From Ascaris suum (Eukaryota > Nematoda > Chromadorea > Rhabditida > Ascarididae): a stretch of 64,000 bases of DNA. This document shows, piece after piece, positions 40,861-54,754 of this stretch. The stretch's first letter is position 1; each line of letters opens with the position of its first letter. The translations under genes were made by a program, and so were the position numbers. The notes beneath the pieces are model-generated. The model was not told where the DNA came from, ran no database searches, and saw only the letters and a list, made by a program, of their open reading frames with translations. The DNA is taken from assembly GCA_013433145.1 (NCBI GenBank), contig CM024180.1, forward strand, positions 4,716,001 to 4,780,000, given 5' to 3'.

Positions 40861-42573
40861 GCAATTGACACTGCCAGGTGGTCTGAAGACAGCCGGCTGC
40901 CCGTACAGAAGTCGAAACCTGGCGGGGATTAGACGGACGTCTGGGAAAACGCGGCTCGCAGCAGAAAGCCTTTGTATAAAATCTAGACCAAATTTATTAA
41001 TGTCCGGTGGCACTCGTCGAGGATCCGCCTGCTATGCCACTGTGCGATGTCTTTGTGTCAAGGGCGGCTTAGCTGAGAAATTAGCCTTTTCGGTTTGTTC
41101 ATGCGTTTTAGGAAACCGTGAAGTTACCTAAATTACCTGTACTCTTACCTAAATCCGTGCGTAAAACCCTATAACCAAAAAAACCGTTGCAAGGAAAGTA
41201 AAGATGCACTTTTCGGTCCAAAATAATTGGTACAGAATTGTACCAAATCCGGAACCGCCACAAGTACAGTATCGCTAAAGTGCATTAAGATTTTGAAAAG
41301 TTGTAATTATCACTACTACGGCATTTTTAGGAAAGATGTGCAAGAACAGTGACAACAAAAGTCCTGATATCATGGCACTTGTCTTCTATCAGGCATAGAA
41401 AGATAAGGGGGAAGCATTTCTGTGTAGGGCTCCTGAAAGTATATAAGATATGGCCTTCCTCAATAATCGCCCAGTGAAAAAACAGCCTAATTTGTTTTCC
41501 AATAAAGATGCATAATTAACAGCGATATCATTTGTGCAAAATTTTAGTCGACCAGAAAAAAAATGTTTAATGCAAAAGTTATTAAAAACAAGCAGTGCTG
41601 ATATTGTTTGTAAGTTAGGCATTTTCTTCTCGCTGATGATTTTCCTCGAATCGGATGGATTTCTTGGAGTAGCAATATCCGATTTCCTTTATATATGCCA
41701 CGGTAGAGGTCATAAATAATACTGACGCACTCCATTAGCCTTTCGCTCATAAAAATCCCGACAAACTTATGATGCTGAAAAATCATTAGTAATAAGACAA
41801 TTTATTGACGATGTCACTGAACAACGTTATTTGTGTATTTTGCATAACCGTTAAACTCCGTGCTCAATGCAATAAATTGCCCATTTCCTCTCACAACTGT
41901 GTTCGTGCGTAGCATTCAGCACGTCGAATATTCCTAACTGCTACCTCCGCCACTCGATAGAATATTTCAACAATCGTTGGTTCACTCTCTTGGTCAGCAT
42001 GTAAATTGCGCATTTTATGAGGACACCAATTGAGTGACCACGGAGCGACCACTTAGCCACTTAATTACACAATATTCTTAACGACTTTCCACTAGAATTT
42101 GATTAATAGAAGAGTCTCAACGAATAATCTAAGCTTGTAACCAAGAAGGGGTATAGTAGAATAGTCTGACATAATGACATATTCGTTCGTTAAAAACAAT
42201 TTCTGAAAAGAAAAAGAGATGTCGAATCAATATAAATGTAGCTGAAATTTTCATTGGCGTAGGTTCACTAAGCCAAGGAGAATAAAGTTATACAATATAG
42301 ACTATGAAAGATGATAGATGCTTAGTTCTGTGGTACTACTGTAGTATTCACGTTGCGAAATGATACTGCTAAAGTAATATCACCTTAGTATCACCTGAGT
42401 ATGCCTAGATACGTGGACAAATGCAGCGAATGATTGATAGCTGTAGGATTATCACCGAATTCTCCTATTTCGTTTTCCCATCCTCATTCTAATTTACCTG
42501 TAACGTTTATGATCAATGAGGACCTTTCAGCTTGGCTATGGTGCTGATGGAGTCTCACCTGTTGATTCTCTTT
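40861..42573. other. No supported gene
   Basis: A plus ORF at 40865-41131 (88 codons) directly follows the retroelement-like relic and may belong to it. The rest shows nothing. Confidence 0.4.
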
Positions 42574-45500
42574 TCATTTATGAGTTGTAGGTGAAGTTAT
42601 AGAAGATACATTGGTCTTTCTCATCGCTCTATATGTTTGTGCGAGCGGCTGAGCTAAGCTGGCGACGGTATTCGAGCCATTTGAAATGCAAAATATTTTT
42701 CTTGTGGCCATTCGAAATTGTCGTACCGAAATCAACGTAACAATTGGATTTAATGAGAAATAAATACAAGTTGCACCATTCATACTTATCCAAAAAGTGT
42801 GCGGCAATTGAATAGTTGAATCTAAATTGTAGCGTTTTATAACTGTTTGCATTAATATTTTATTTTATTAATGAAATATCTGTATTATTTCAATTCGTTT
42901 CCTCCGTATTGGAATACTGTTCTTTACTTAAAACATCATTGAATCTGTAGACAATGCTGATACATGTAAATTTTTGATTCTCGATTTCTCAAAAATTCTA
43001 TGGATAATATGATTAGAAATTTTACTGGTAATATGATTAGAAACGTAATATGATCAAAAGAATAAGAAAAGAAAATACGAATTAGGGGAGGAGATTCTTC
43101 TAACTGAATATATGCAAACGAATGCACCTATCACTGGCATGCAATTCTGAGTGGAGATAGGAGCAATGTGACGCAATGCTAAGAAGCACAAGAACGTTAG
43201 CGTAAAAGTTGAAAAGCTTGAGTTCGAGTCTTGAAAACCGTCACAATTTATGCAAACAAAAAAAAAATCAAAAGACGTTTATCATGGCATAATGGAATCA
43301 TAATAGTGGTGCGTATGAAACGAATATTCGGATATAACTTCACACCGATAAAGAAGAGAGCCTCTCCAATCGTTTCAGGCAATACAAAAATGCAAAGCAT
43401 TAGCGTTTGCGCCAATAATCCATACATAGAGTTTTTCCAGTAGTTGAGTTTGTTTATTTTTAACGCGCTTAAGGCAACTGCAAGCAAGTGATATTCATTA
43501 TCTATTGCAAATCTTCATTCAAAGAGATAGAAAGGGAACAGCGAGTATATTAAGTTTTCCTTTCTTTTTTCGTCCATTTCTCGAGAGTTATGCAGGAAAC
43601 AAATATAGTTACCGCCGCATATTCTGAGAAGAATCGAAGAGTTAGTTCTAGTTTTTTGTGGTTTTTTTCTGCCACAGTGCTCTTAAAAGATTTTCTATAG
43701 AAAACAGAACTTCAGTACAGAGCAATATCAGCAGGTACTTGTAAACAAGGAATGCCTCAATGGTCGAGATGAACTTCAGGATTTTAAACGCGTTCATACT
43801 TTAATATATCCCAAATAAATAATGATTTTCCATTTAGATGTGTACTCGCTCCACGGGGGGAGTGAAAAAGTATGTCGGCTCAACTGGTGGAGCTGAAGAA
43901 TTTGTCCCATCATGGTTTTGAAAATGTAAACGGGTGACTTTCTAACATGCGCAGCGTGCGTCATTGCGCGGCGTTTATTAAGATACGCTTGAACGTCTTC
44001 ACGACACAGTCATCCTCATAATGATTCCTTTGCCAGTTAAAGTCAACACAGGTGACGCTCATTCATCCATTCTTGATTATCAAGAAGTACAATGGCTAAA
44101 CTCAACGATTAAATGCACATGAAATTGTTGGAACTGTTGAAACCGCCTGAAAGTTGGAATCGCCTGAGTTGAAATTTGAAGATTGCCTCAACGACTTGGG
44201 GCATTTGCTCAGCCGACTCTACTATGGAGTATGTGTAAACAGGAAGGTAAATGAAGGAAAGAGGACAGCACTGGTCGAAAATGAAAATGTAAACTCAGCA
44301 TTTGTCAGTAAGCTGGCAATATGCTTTTATGCGCGTTCGTTCTTTAGAAGCACCAAACAAAGTCGGTTCCAGAGCTGTAGTTTCTTATTATCTCATTAAA
44401 ATCGGTTGAGCAGGAAAATGAAATTTGACGTCAGTGCAGTTAGTGAACCCTAGGAAATGAGCAAACGATATCGTAATAAAAACACGAAAATGTTAGACAG
44501 TTTTGCCATTTTTTCCAAAATTTTAAAATGTATTATCTATCCCTTCCATTGCTTAAATCACCTTACCAATATTTCAGCTGCTAATACCAATTACTGAATA
44601 GAATAACTGATACCGAGATCACAAGTATAGTGCTAAAGTAACACCTAATCATAGTGGAGAATGGCGAAACGCGTTACATCAGCAATTACTTCCTGAGGCA
44701 CAACTGTCTGGGGCGCAGTTACGGTGTCAAAAATGGAGTCACTTCGGATGTGCAAAGCGTACAGATATCCTCGGTAACATTAATCGTATTAACTTAATAA
44801 AACGAACCTTTTCTATTGTATCGATAGAGGTGCGATAATATGCAAAAATTCATGATAAGTGCCGCAATAATCGAGAGTGGAACAACTGGCAATACGATCA
44901 ATGATGCGATAAAGGGCATCTTGGCTGTTGGACCACAAATATCCTCCACACCGAACTCATTGAATGCAAATTGTAGCGTGTTCATAATGACATGCTGATA
45001 GAAGTTTATTTTCAAATTTATTCATTGAAGTTGTAAATGGATGCTTACATTGAGATGGGCTAGTATGTTATCCATGTTTGCATTGCACTTACCTAACGAA
45101 CCAGCCGATTAACTTATCACTAAATAAATAAATGCTATCTTCATATACTAATTAAGGCAACAGCTGTCGCAAATATCTGACATAAGATTTGTTTTTTTGC
45201 TTCTGTAGTCTCGTTGATATAAAGATCATGGAAAACTTTTCTGCAGTTGAATGTTTTATAAATTCCTTCAACGTTGCGTGTCAATAAAAAAACTGTTACG
45301 TTGAATGCCATTCTATAATTTATATATTTACATGCTGGCACCTACGAATTACATATTATGCATCAGACTTAGTAGCTTCACTAGCTCCTCACTCAAAACT
45401 CGCAGACACCGAGACAGACACAGTCATGCTCACAGACACAAACATGTGTACACTTAGTATGCTATACGAGTATAGTGCGTTTTTATTGAACAAAGATTGC

Positions 45501-48500
45501 TATGAACGCGCTTGGATTATACTGCGTTGTTATGGATGCAACCTGTAATTTTGTGCAATGTGCTAACTGTTGTTTTATGAGACAGTCCTTTAATTGGATC
45601 TGGGCCCTACTTTGTATGGTTGCTGAAGTGAGCGATCATTCAACAAATCCGTTTATGATGATGAACCATGAATTCTTCATTCAATGCTTTGATTGGACGA
45701 CATTTGATCAGAGGAGAAGCAATGGTTCCGTCGGAATTCGAACATCTACGATCCTATCACGAATTCTTCGAGGTAATGAGGAATTCCAATGCCTTCTTGA
45801 CTTCTAGATTCGATCGCAGGATTTGAAGCTAAGAAAAAAGTACATCAAAAACCTGAACATTGTCATATGAAAGTGCCGTTGTAAGAAAATTGTTACGAAA
45901 GCTAATATGGTCATATTTTTCCTTTCAAATCGTTAACATTGTTTTGCATACTTTCATCTGTTCGATATATCATATCAGACGGAATATTCCCAATATTATT
46001 TTAAAGCAAATTTCGACTAGCAGCGTGTTAATGCTCTTTCATGAATTTACACCTGTAAAGCGCATTACACCGATATCGGGTCTGTGCGTTTGCGTTTAAT
46101 TCTGCCTATCTATTCAGTAATTTCAGGTGGGCACAACTGAAGCTACAGCAACGTAATTCAGTAGGTATATGCATCGAACACACGACATTTTACAGCAATA
46201 TTGAAATTGATCCAGCAACCTTTAAATTAGTAAATGCTCCAAAACTTCGGCATATTATCTTACGGCGGTCGGGTAGCAAAACAGCCGATGTTTTGTAGGA
46301 GATTTGTGCGAGCGATCGAATACGTTAAGATATGAATGCTTTACGCTATTTTATTTTACGGCGCCTTGGAATTAATAGATTTGCTGGATGGAAATACATT
46401 CTACGTAAAAAATCGCATAATTTTAGCTTCCATCGAAACTACTCAACACAAAAAAACAGACATACGAACACAGACACGCGCAGACATAACATTTAAAACA
46501 TGACTGCGAGATAATTATGCAAAAGCGAAGAAAAAAAAGCAGAATATTCGTGCGATGATGCGGCAGTATGAGCACTTTTCAAAGCGGCGGCTTCCGGTCT
46601 TTAGAGAAAATGTTTCGGTGTAATACTGATGTGATAGTAATTAGAAGAGTTTAGTGTATACTACAAATCGAATGCAAATTTCGAAAAATAATATTCACAG
46701 CGAGGCAAATAAAATTTTGAATAAATATATGCTATGAACGATGCATTTATTTTCATCTTTCGAATGACGTCATTTCTCCAATATATTCTTAATTACTGAA
46801 TAATACATAGAATTTACTCTATTAGCTTTTAACCGATTGCTACATTATATTACATTGCAATTACATTATAATGTAATGTGATTATATTATATTCGAACCG
46901 TTGTGTTTATGTTAAATCTTAACTAAGAGATTGTTTTTCGCGTGTTAAACACATTTAATTGTATTGAGCCTCGTTGAAATAATCATTTCAACAATCGACC
47001 ACAATCTTTATTATCAACATCTTCAAGTTTTAGTTCATTAACATTGCAGAAATATTTCTTGAATATGTCATGACAGACAGACAACTACGCCGACATACAA
47101 GCAAACAAACTGAACTCTGACTGGATAATTTTTACATGAACAGATGAACGAAGGGAAAAAAGTTTTCTGTACACAGCGGCATTTTCTTTTAGCATATTTT
47201 CATATGGAAATGAACGAAATGAGCTACTTACCACATAAATGAAGATCGAGCCAAATAGAACTGCTGTGGCTACAGCGCTAAAGTTCATGTTCCAAACGAT
47301 TAATGCATAACGATCGATTGTGACAATCTGCAAAACTTATAACAGTTAGTTACTTGTTGCAGCGCACATTGGGGACACACAATATCACTGCAAGCTGATG
47401 AGACCGGATTATCACAGTCTGGATTTGAGAGAGCGAAGAGAGGTTAAAGGAAGGTAACGGGTTGTGGAGAGAAAGTAAAACTTTCAGTTCTCTATTGGCC
47501 ACAACAAATAAGCATTAAACTTTTCATAGCCACAATCACTTTTGAATGTGAGGAAATATTAAACGGCGTGTGATCATGAAGTGATACTTAAGATTAATCG
47601 TTGATTAATGATAATGATGAAAACATTTGACAATCGATGATCGGCCAATTGCTACGAATAATAATTATTCATTACTTGATTTCATCAGCGGTGTGACCAA
47701 CCTCTTCAATCCATACATTCTGAAACGTGGTTCCTTTCAAACTCAATTATTTACTGACGTGACCTTTTGTTCAAGCAGCTGCGTTTCTGCAGCAGCTGCG
47801 TTTCTGCAGCAGCTGCTCGCTATCCATAAAATAGTGGGACCCTATTGTAATGAAAACTTTCACTAAAAATTGGAATGAATATTATGTTTCGATCATCAGC
47901 AGGTGGTCAAAAGAATGTTGTATATGTATCTTTTTTGTGAGATCACACGACGTATCGAAAAAAAAGCCACAAGAAAATTTTAAGATTGATTCATCCAACA
48001 ATATTTCTCACCAAAATAGAAATATGTGCGGAGCTGAGTGTCGATCCAAGTATTCGTCTTATTAGACTGCAGGTTAGCACAGTCATAGCCGTATTGTAGT
48101 ACAGTGATAACAAGTACCATGAATATAAAATCGATAAACCAATCGCACCATACAACGTATAAAATGTCATTCCAATTATCGAATACTATAATAAAATTCC
48201 ACGAAAATTGTCGTAGAATAAGTACAGAGTATTTAAATGACATGTTTTTGTTTTCCATCTAATACTTGATAGCAGCCAGCACTTATCTGTGCAGTACTTC
48301 GTTCGTTTCTTTTTTCTGCATATTTTGAATACTTCATTCTATGTACGACATTATATTGTTATTGCTAGCCTGCACCTTCATATCATAGCTTTGTTTTTGT
48401 TTTTCCATTTTTTTTTGTTGAGCAGAAAGTTTTGAAAATTTTCAGCTTCATTCGTTTCATATCACTTGCTCATTTTCAGATGAAATAGCCATTCAATGAT

Positions 48501-49020
48501 AAAATATCTCTATACTTGTATATTGGTTATTATTAAGGCACAAAGAGTTCCTTGCACAGCACATAGTGATATATGCGCATTATTCTTGCCCTCAGTTCGT
48601 ATGTATACAGCCATTAAGTTCAAACAATTTGAGACAACACTTGCGTATGCTTATTTTAACAACCAGAAGATATTTAATAATGCAAGTGTTAGCATCGTTT
48701 AGTAACAAAAATAAATTTGTCATGTACACTGTAAAACATTCCGACTAAAGGCAAGCGGAAGTTTTAAATTTCCGAAAGGAAAGAGAAAATTGAACAAATC
48801 AATCTCTGCCCAATTCAGTTCAGTAGTAGCACAACAAAACGTTGAATGCTTGCAGGCTTACTCTAATTTCAGTTGCACCATTTAAGGCATTCGGTTTCAT
48901 CGATATATAAAGGACGAGAATGTTAAGTGGTATTCCTGGTATTGTGCACGCGAAATTCGTAATACAATCGAAAAAGTAGCCCGGTTGCACATGAGTTATA
49001 TTGCCGAACGAGAAAGCCAT
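42574..49020 (-). CDS. Nematode seven-helix chemoreceptor (GPCR), gene A
   Basis: Six minus-strand exons in phase: 48862-49020, 48012-48185, 47232-47327, 44808-44994, 43346-43477 and 42574-42821, giving 331 residues. The protein would be a plasma-membrane G-protein-coupled receptor, probably chemosensory. Helix 1 is about residues 17-42. Helix 3 ends in IVTIDRY (D116-R117-Y118). Then come helix 4 (SAVATAVLFGSIFIYV), a CGPT-K-PFI segment into helix 5, helix 6 (FVLPETIGEALFFI) and helix 7 (NGATCIYFSLNPIVTLISV) followed by RQFR. The length is typical of nematode chemoreceptors. The subfamily is undecided (Str-superfamily-like). The long intron 44995-47231 carries spurious ORFs on both strands. 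Its paralogue lies at 59.9-64 kb. Confidence 0.9.
46860..46877. repeat. Perfect 18 bp palindrome
   Basis: ATTACATTATAATGTAAT equals its reverse complement; in a receptor-gene intron. Confidence 0.9.
47774..47816. repeat. 17 bp tandem repeat, 2.5 copies
   Basis: AGCAGCTGCGTTTCTGC twice, then AGCAGCTGC, in the intron between exons 47232-47327 and 48012-48185 of receptor gene A. Confidence 0.95.
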
Positions 49021-49040
49021 TATGTATAATCTGAAAGAAG
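49021..49040 (-). promoter_or_regulatory. Putative SL trans-splice acceptor of receptor A
   Basis: TTCTTTCAG ends 10 bases before the ATG at 49020. Confidence 0.6.
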
Positions 49041-49923
49041 AAAGCAATATAAAGGTGAACCGAATAGAATTTCTGGGCGGAGCAATTGAAATAAACGAGA
49101 AAAGGCGAAAAGAGTTTTGTATTCCGGAATAATTCACACTATTTATTGCAATACGTGGAAATATCGCAGTGGACGATTAACGATATTAACGGCTTACTCT
49201 TTAGAACTTATTAACGAATTTTGAGGCGGTAGTAGAAACAATGTAATCAAAAATAGAACTGGTTAAAACGCAGGTCGTATTGGAAGGTAGGTCATATAGT
49301 TACAAGAATGGTCACTTTATTCGAAGTAACGAGAAGAGAGAAGAAAACCGAAGTAATGATTTGAGATATGAGTCTAAAATGGCCGTTTTTTCTTAGGGGG
49401 CAAGGGAAAGGCGAGAGGAGAGAAAACGAAATGCACTTGCTTTGGGATACCGCTGTGTGCATTTTAGCCGTAGAAAGATTTAAAAAACAAGGCCTTTTAC
49501 AAGTGGTGTAAAAACGTGCACATAAATTCACTTCTGATTTTGAGTTGATGTGAAAACTTCCCAACAACTTCAAAAACAAACAGAATAATGCATTCAATGA
49601 AATTTGGAATTTTATTAATGGTAATGCCTAAGAGAACATTCTTTAAGCTCACATAGTTTTAGTTACATTTTTCACCGATCTGTCAGTCTCATTCAGCATT
49701 ACTTTAAAAACACTACAGAATTTAGTATTATGCTAAAAATCATCGGTACGTGAATAGTAATGTCATCGGGATATTGACATCATGTATCGAATGAATTCTT
49801 CGAAAAAATATTTCCTGCTTTGAAAGATTCCTAATTTGGCCTTTTATGACATATAAAAAGCCTGTGAGCCTCAAAAAGCCCTAAACAAAATCGGCAAGAA
49901 TAAAGCTCACGGAAAAAGGTCTT

Positions 49924-52900
49924 TTACTCAATGACGGTCAGGTAACGACCTCTGTCGTGTTCTCTTGATGAAGGAGATCCTAAGCCAGTAGGCATCCCCT
50001 GCAATAACTGCTTTTCGGCGTAGAAGGGAATGGTCTCTTCTGTCTGGAATGTTTTCCTCAAACCAGAGATACTTCACGCACCACAAATCGGTCTCAGTAT
50101 CACCTCATCCGATGTCGTTCTGCATCGATCACCGCTGCAGCGGATACTCACTGCATTCAACTTATTAAACTAAACCATATAAATCATTAATGCGAAAATG
50201 TGAAAGAAATAATACGCATTCATTATAATACACAGTGTTGGAAAAATATCGCGCGATATATGGGAAAACAAGCATGTTGAAATGACCCTCGAGTTACAAG
50301 TGGGGAGGTGCAAATAATGTAAATCATTACCGCATGCAGGAAGGTCACACGTTCACCTCCATTTCACATGGGTGCAGCGATTATTAATTTTTGCGACCTC
50401 ATATTAGCGCAATTCAATTCAGTGTGATTAGCCGCCTAAGAATTCTATAGCTAGCAGAACAACCGCGTAATGCTTATAATGATGCAACGTAAAATAGATA
50501 TTTTTCGCCTTTTCCAAACATCTATTTGATCCATCGAAATCAATCACTCCTTAAAGATTAATCGAGCCTATTGATCGAATTTCATCTTTAATCATCCACT
50601 TCAATTATTTGAAATTTGAGAGAGAGTAAATCTGACCTCCCGATTCGACGTTGTGGATAATGTGCTGTGATGAGTGAAAAATTGATTTCGTTCTGCTCTA
50701 ATGCCTAATTTAATCCGTTCAACTAGCGTTACGATTTGTACTCTTTTGTTCCACATCAAAGCCTTTATTTATATCACTTTAATGATCGCCATTCATCTAT
50801 TTATTCCTCTCTCTTTTCAATATTTTCGCATCTTTGCAAAGAAATTTCCCACCCACAGCCTATTTGCTTTCAACTTGCACTGTTCTTAAATGATTTCCCC
50901 CTTCTGTTACTCATGGCAACAGTTTCCACCATTTGAATCTTTTCATGAATGCAAACATGATGCCATGAATGCAATGATAACACTAATAAATGGTATTATA
51001 CTTCAAGTGTGGCATCGAGCTCAGGGATGATTAGATGACGAGATATCAAAAACATCGAATGTTTAATGGAATGCATACCGTCATTCAATGCTAATTTTGG
51101 AACGTTATCGCAGACTGAAATTGCAACAATTGATGTGATCATGCTTAGAACTGAACTCTTTAGTCTTATAAATTTTCGGCAGAAAGCTGCTACTGCTTAC
51201 CATTATACCACCTATAAGTTGCAAAGTAATCAACTTTTTTCAAAATGAGCACTCATTTAATTCACCTTTATAATTAGTTTTATCATTTGAATTCTCCTTC
51301 TATCAAAAACACTCATAGTTTTTATATTCCGAACACTTTCATTATACTGCTGTTCATTAAGCACAAGTGATGCAACAATTATAGAACCAATTTTATTTCA
51401 AATTTGTCGTAGAAAGAAACAGACAACAGACAGACAGACAAACAATCTGCAGTTGAAAAGTAAGGTCACACAAACAGAATGATAATGGTCATACACCTTG
51501 TAGAAGTCCTCTTTAGTGTGTGTTTCGAAAGGAAAACGATTTTCACTATCAAGCTGATATGATTAATTTTATGGCATTTACAACGGGAAGAACAAAAGTG
51601 AGCTTATAAGGCAGAAGAGAAAGATTTCTGGATCAGTTCTCAGAATAACAACAAATTTCCGATGGAATAAATGATTAAACGACAGGTACCACAATATGGC
51701 ACATTAAATTGATTATTTAGTAGCTGAAATAATAAAAACTTTCGAAAATCGACGATCCGATCTTCTCAGTACAACGGAGATCAATATAAACGATCTTACA
51801 AATGCCTTAAGATATAAATATTTTTATGGGTATCTTCCGAAGCGTGATTGTTTATGGATATCTCTTATTGTAGTAGCTATGTTCCTTTATTAAATATCAA
51901 CGATAAAAGAGTGATGGCTTCATTACGGCAAATCTTCCTGGAAAAATTGAGAGCAACAATGATATTCTGATGAGGGGCAAATGACAAAATAATTGTAGTG
52001 TACATTTCATGGTCAATAACACTTAACGATAAACAGTTGACTGGTAACGGTTCAATGATTTATTCAAATCTGTTCGCTTGGTTCGTAGAAATCCAACACT
52101 TGCTATATTCTATTCCTTCGATAACGATTATTCAGTTATTATTATTAACGTTTCGTTTCTTCTCTCAGAAACAAAAATAACGCAATTCTCATAATCTATG
52201 GGTATTCGATTGTTTCTAAAATCACTAGCATTGTCTTGTAATCAAAACTAAATCTATTTCAATGCTCTATAACATTAAGATAACCAAGAAGTAAAATTAT
52301 ATTACAATGGATGGAAAATGAATGGTATTACATGGTGGTACATAGTAATTCAGAAATAACTGTAAACAAAGTTATGACCTCTAATGAATCAGGTAATGGA
52401 AATGGGATCGTTTTATTTCCATCCATTGTCCAACAACATTGCGGCAAGGTGGTTGAAGAAATGCGGTGATGCTAAAGAAGTAATCTCATTGATCAAATTG
52501 CAACTTCAATCACCTCTGAAGATGAAGCTTAGACCATCAAATTGCAGAAATGTAACTGCCCTGTGCAACGCTCCTGGAGCCATTATATGACACGGTGAAA
52601 TATTGCGTACTTTTATGTAGTTCTTCCTAAAACGGAACACCGAATGAATTGTCTTATATATATGAAGTGAAGACATTTATGAATGACGCAGGTGTTAGAC
52701 TTAATAAACAGGAGGTGGCCTTGGGACAGAAGGTAAACAAATAAACGAACGAAACTCTTTTAACGAAACTCTTTATTAACTTCATAATTTGCCAACGGTT
52801 CTTCATAAATAATCAAATTAGTGCTGCCGCTTTCTAGTTAGCCTGGCCGTACAGACAGACTAGATTTATTTCGCATCGACCCTAGTGTTATTGAAAAAGT

Positions 52901-54754
52901 CTTTTCGCGCATATTTCATACAAATTTTTTTTGACTCTCTGCATTGCTATAGTTTCTTCCGAATTTGACGCTCCGACGCCAAATATCATATAAGACGCAC
53001 TACTGTGATAAGCATCACATTCACAAACATGGAATGTCTATACGAAGTGGTTCTCGAGAAGATACACATACACATAAAAACACATGAACATGACGTCGTC
53101 ATATTGCGCTTTTCCATAGAAATTTGACAAAGGTGATAAAACTTATTACCTTCACCACTCATTGTCAACAAAAATCGATCAACCTCGACGGTCCTCGATA
53201 AAAAGTCCCTACTGCCACATCTGTTATGCTGCCACCTCTTACGCCAGTCACTATGCTCGTTGAGTGGCGTTTCTGACTCGCCAGCTGCATCGGCATCGTA
53301 AATAGACGTAACACTTTCGCGAATATTCGCGACACATTGGTAGCACTTCAGAAGAAAAATTCAGACATTCTCGAGAAGTAACGCCCCTGCTAACTCACTC
53401 TGCAGGTAGACTGTTTCAAGCTATCGTCTCGTATCTCCAGTTTGTCAACCTTGTCTTTGTGAAATACATGATATTCATTTGCCCAGAAAGATGCTGTACT
53501 TGTTGCTGATATCCAAGATGTGCAAAGCAGACCAGCAAAATAAACCTAATGCAGCAGTAAAGTTGAAAAAATCGGGTAAATAGCTAAACTAAACTACAGG
53601 TAAACTCCATCACAAATAACCACTAATGCAGCTCAATAGCTTCAAAACAACGATACGTTGATATGTAACAAGCGTTCAACGAATAAAGTTTGATCCCAAA
53701 AACGACTCTGAAATCCGAAACATAGATACCTCAGGAAGAAAAATTAACTTTAACCCTATAAGGTATGATGAATTGAAGTTTAACGAGTACTGCAGCTTTC
53801 ATTTCTTTTAATGCCTTCTTTTACGAATTCTATATTTTCAGGAATTACGTATATTTATGGAAAAATTACATGTATTTAAGAACATGTTGCATTACTTCAT
53901 ACTATATTCAAGCAATCGCACACCTGATTAGAAAAGAAAGAGCACAAATTCTACTAACCATATTCGTCATTTAGGAAAGAAGAACTTTGAAATGCTTAGC
54001 GATAACTGCTTGTGTAATTGATGATAAAAGTTTCTCAAAAACCTATCAGCCAACTATTACCTTAAAATTATGTATCAAAGGCGAATACATGATCATATCG
54101 CTGATATTATCAAACATCATAAACGAGGCAAGTGATGAGATTACGTTAGCGAAATTTGCGAAATTTATGCAATGAATAGCATATGTTAAATGGTGCAAAT
54201 TATTCAAGCTAAAAGTGATTAACGTTGTCTAAAGAGATGAGAAAATATGTTTGATTTCGCTTGACACGTAGAATTCAGATTGAAGACAGCTCAGTGTTGT
54301 GCCACTTTCGTTAAGCAAGAAAATCACGCTAAATTGACAAAAATAACTTTTGGGATGCGAATAGAACCGAGTATTGCTAAAAAAATCTCGCAATTATGTG
54401 ATTATGTTAGATTCCATAATAGCCCCTACCCCCTTGTCGTATATTGTGGAAAGTAGTCCATGCCTAATACACTGAAGAAATCAACGAAATGTAATGAAAA
54501 TAAAAGCAAATTGACATAAATTAACATCTCGTAGTAAATAGTTGCTGCGATTCTGTTTCGACGACATCACACTCTTTTCGAGGGCTTCTTGAGGACGTTT
54601 CGACTTTTCGAAGGCAATAACTGCTTTAACCTCCATCTCATAATAAAGTTTTACGCGCTTACATTTAGAAGGATTTGTTCAATGTATTCTCGAATGTCGA
54701 CACGAGCCACTTGGATTGTTTGTGGTGAGGATGAATCCGTTGATGAGTGGGACG
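49924..54754 (-). CDS. Partial cysteine-containing gene, possibly Ly6/ODR-2-like
   Basis: Minus-strand exons joined in phase: 54663-54754 (Ser-rich, then DIREYIEQILLN), 53150-53345 (opening CYQC, later DWRKRWQHNRCGSRDFLSRT) and 51079-51114 (CDNVPKLALND, between TGCAATTTCAG and GTATGC). Terminal exons near 49924-50110 are uncertain. Two frames are open there after CATTCCAG at 50044, one of 39 codons ending RGRYLTVIE, one ending SSYCRGC. The N-terminal exon was not found. CYQC after a hydrophobic stretch and a later spaced cysteine recall Ly6/uPAR or nematode ODR-2/HOT proteins, but too few cysteines are seen to assign it. The gene would lie 0.9 kb upstream of receptor A on the same strand. Confidence 0.42.

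Noticed and set aside
45141..45341. Minus-strand 66-codon ORF inside the long receptor A intron
   Set aside because: Exons on either side (47232 and 44994) join directly in phase 0 and give a continuous receptor; adding this ORF breaks the frame.
45502..45807. 101-codon plus ORF in a receptor A intron
   Set aside because: No acceptor or donor context and no paralogous sequence in receptor B.
47980..48258. 92-codon minus ORF overlapping receptor A exon 2
   Set aside because: The neighbouring frame after TATTATAG gives hydrophobic helix 2-3 sequence in the right phase; this ORF is its shadow.
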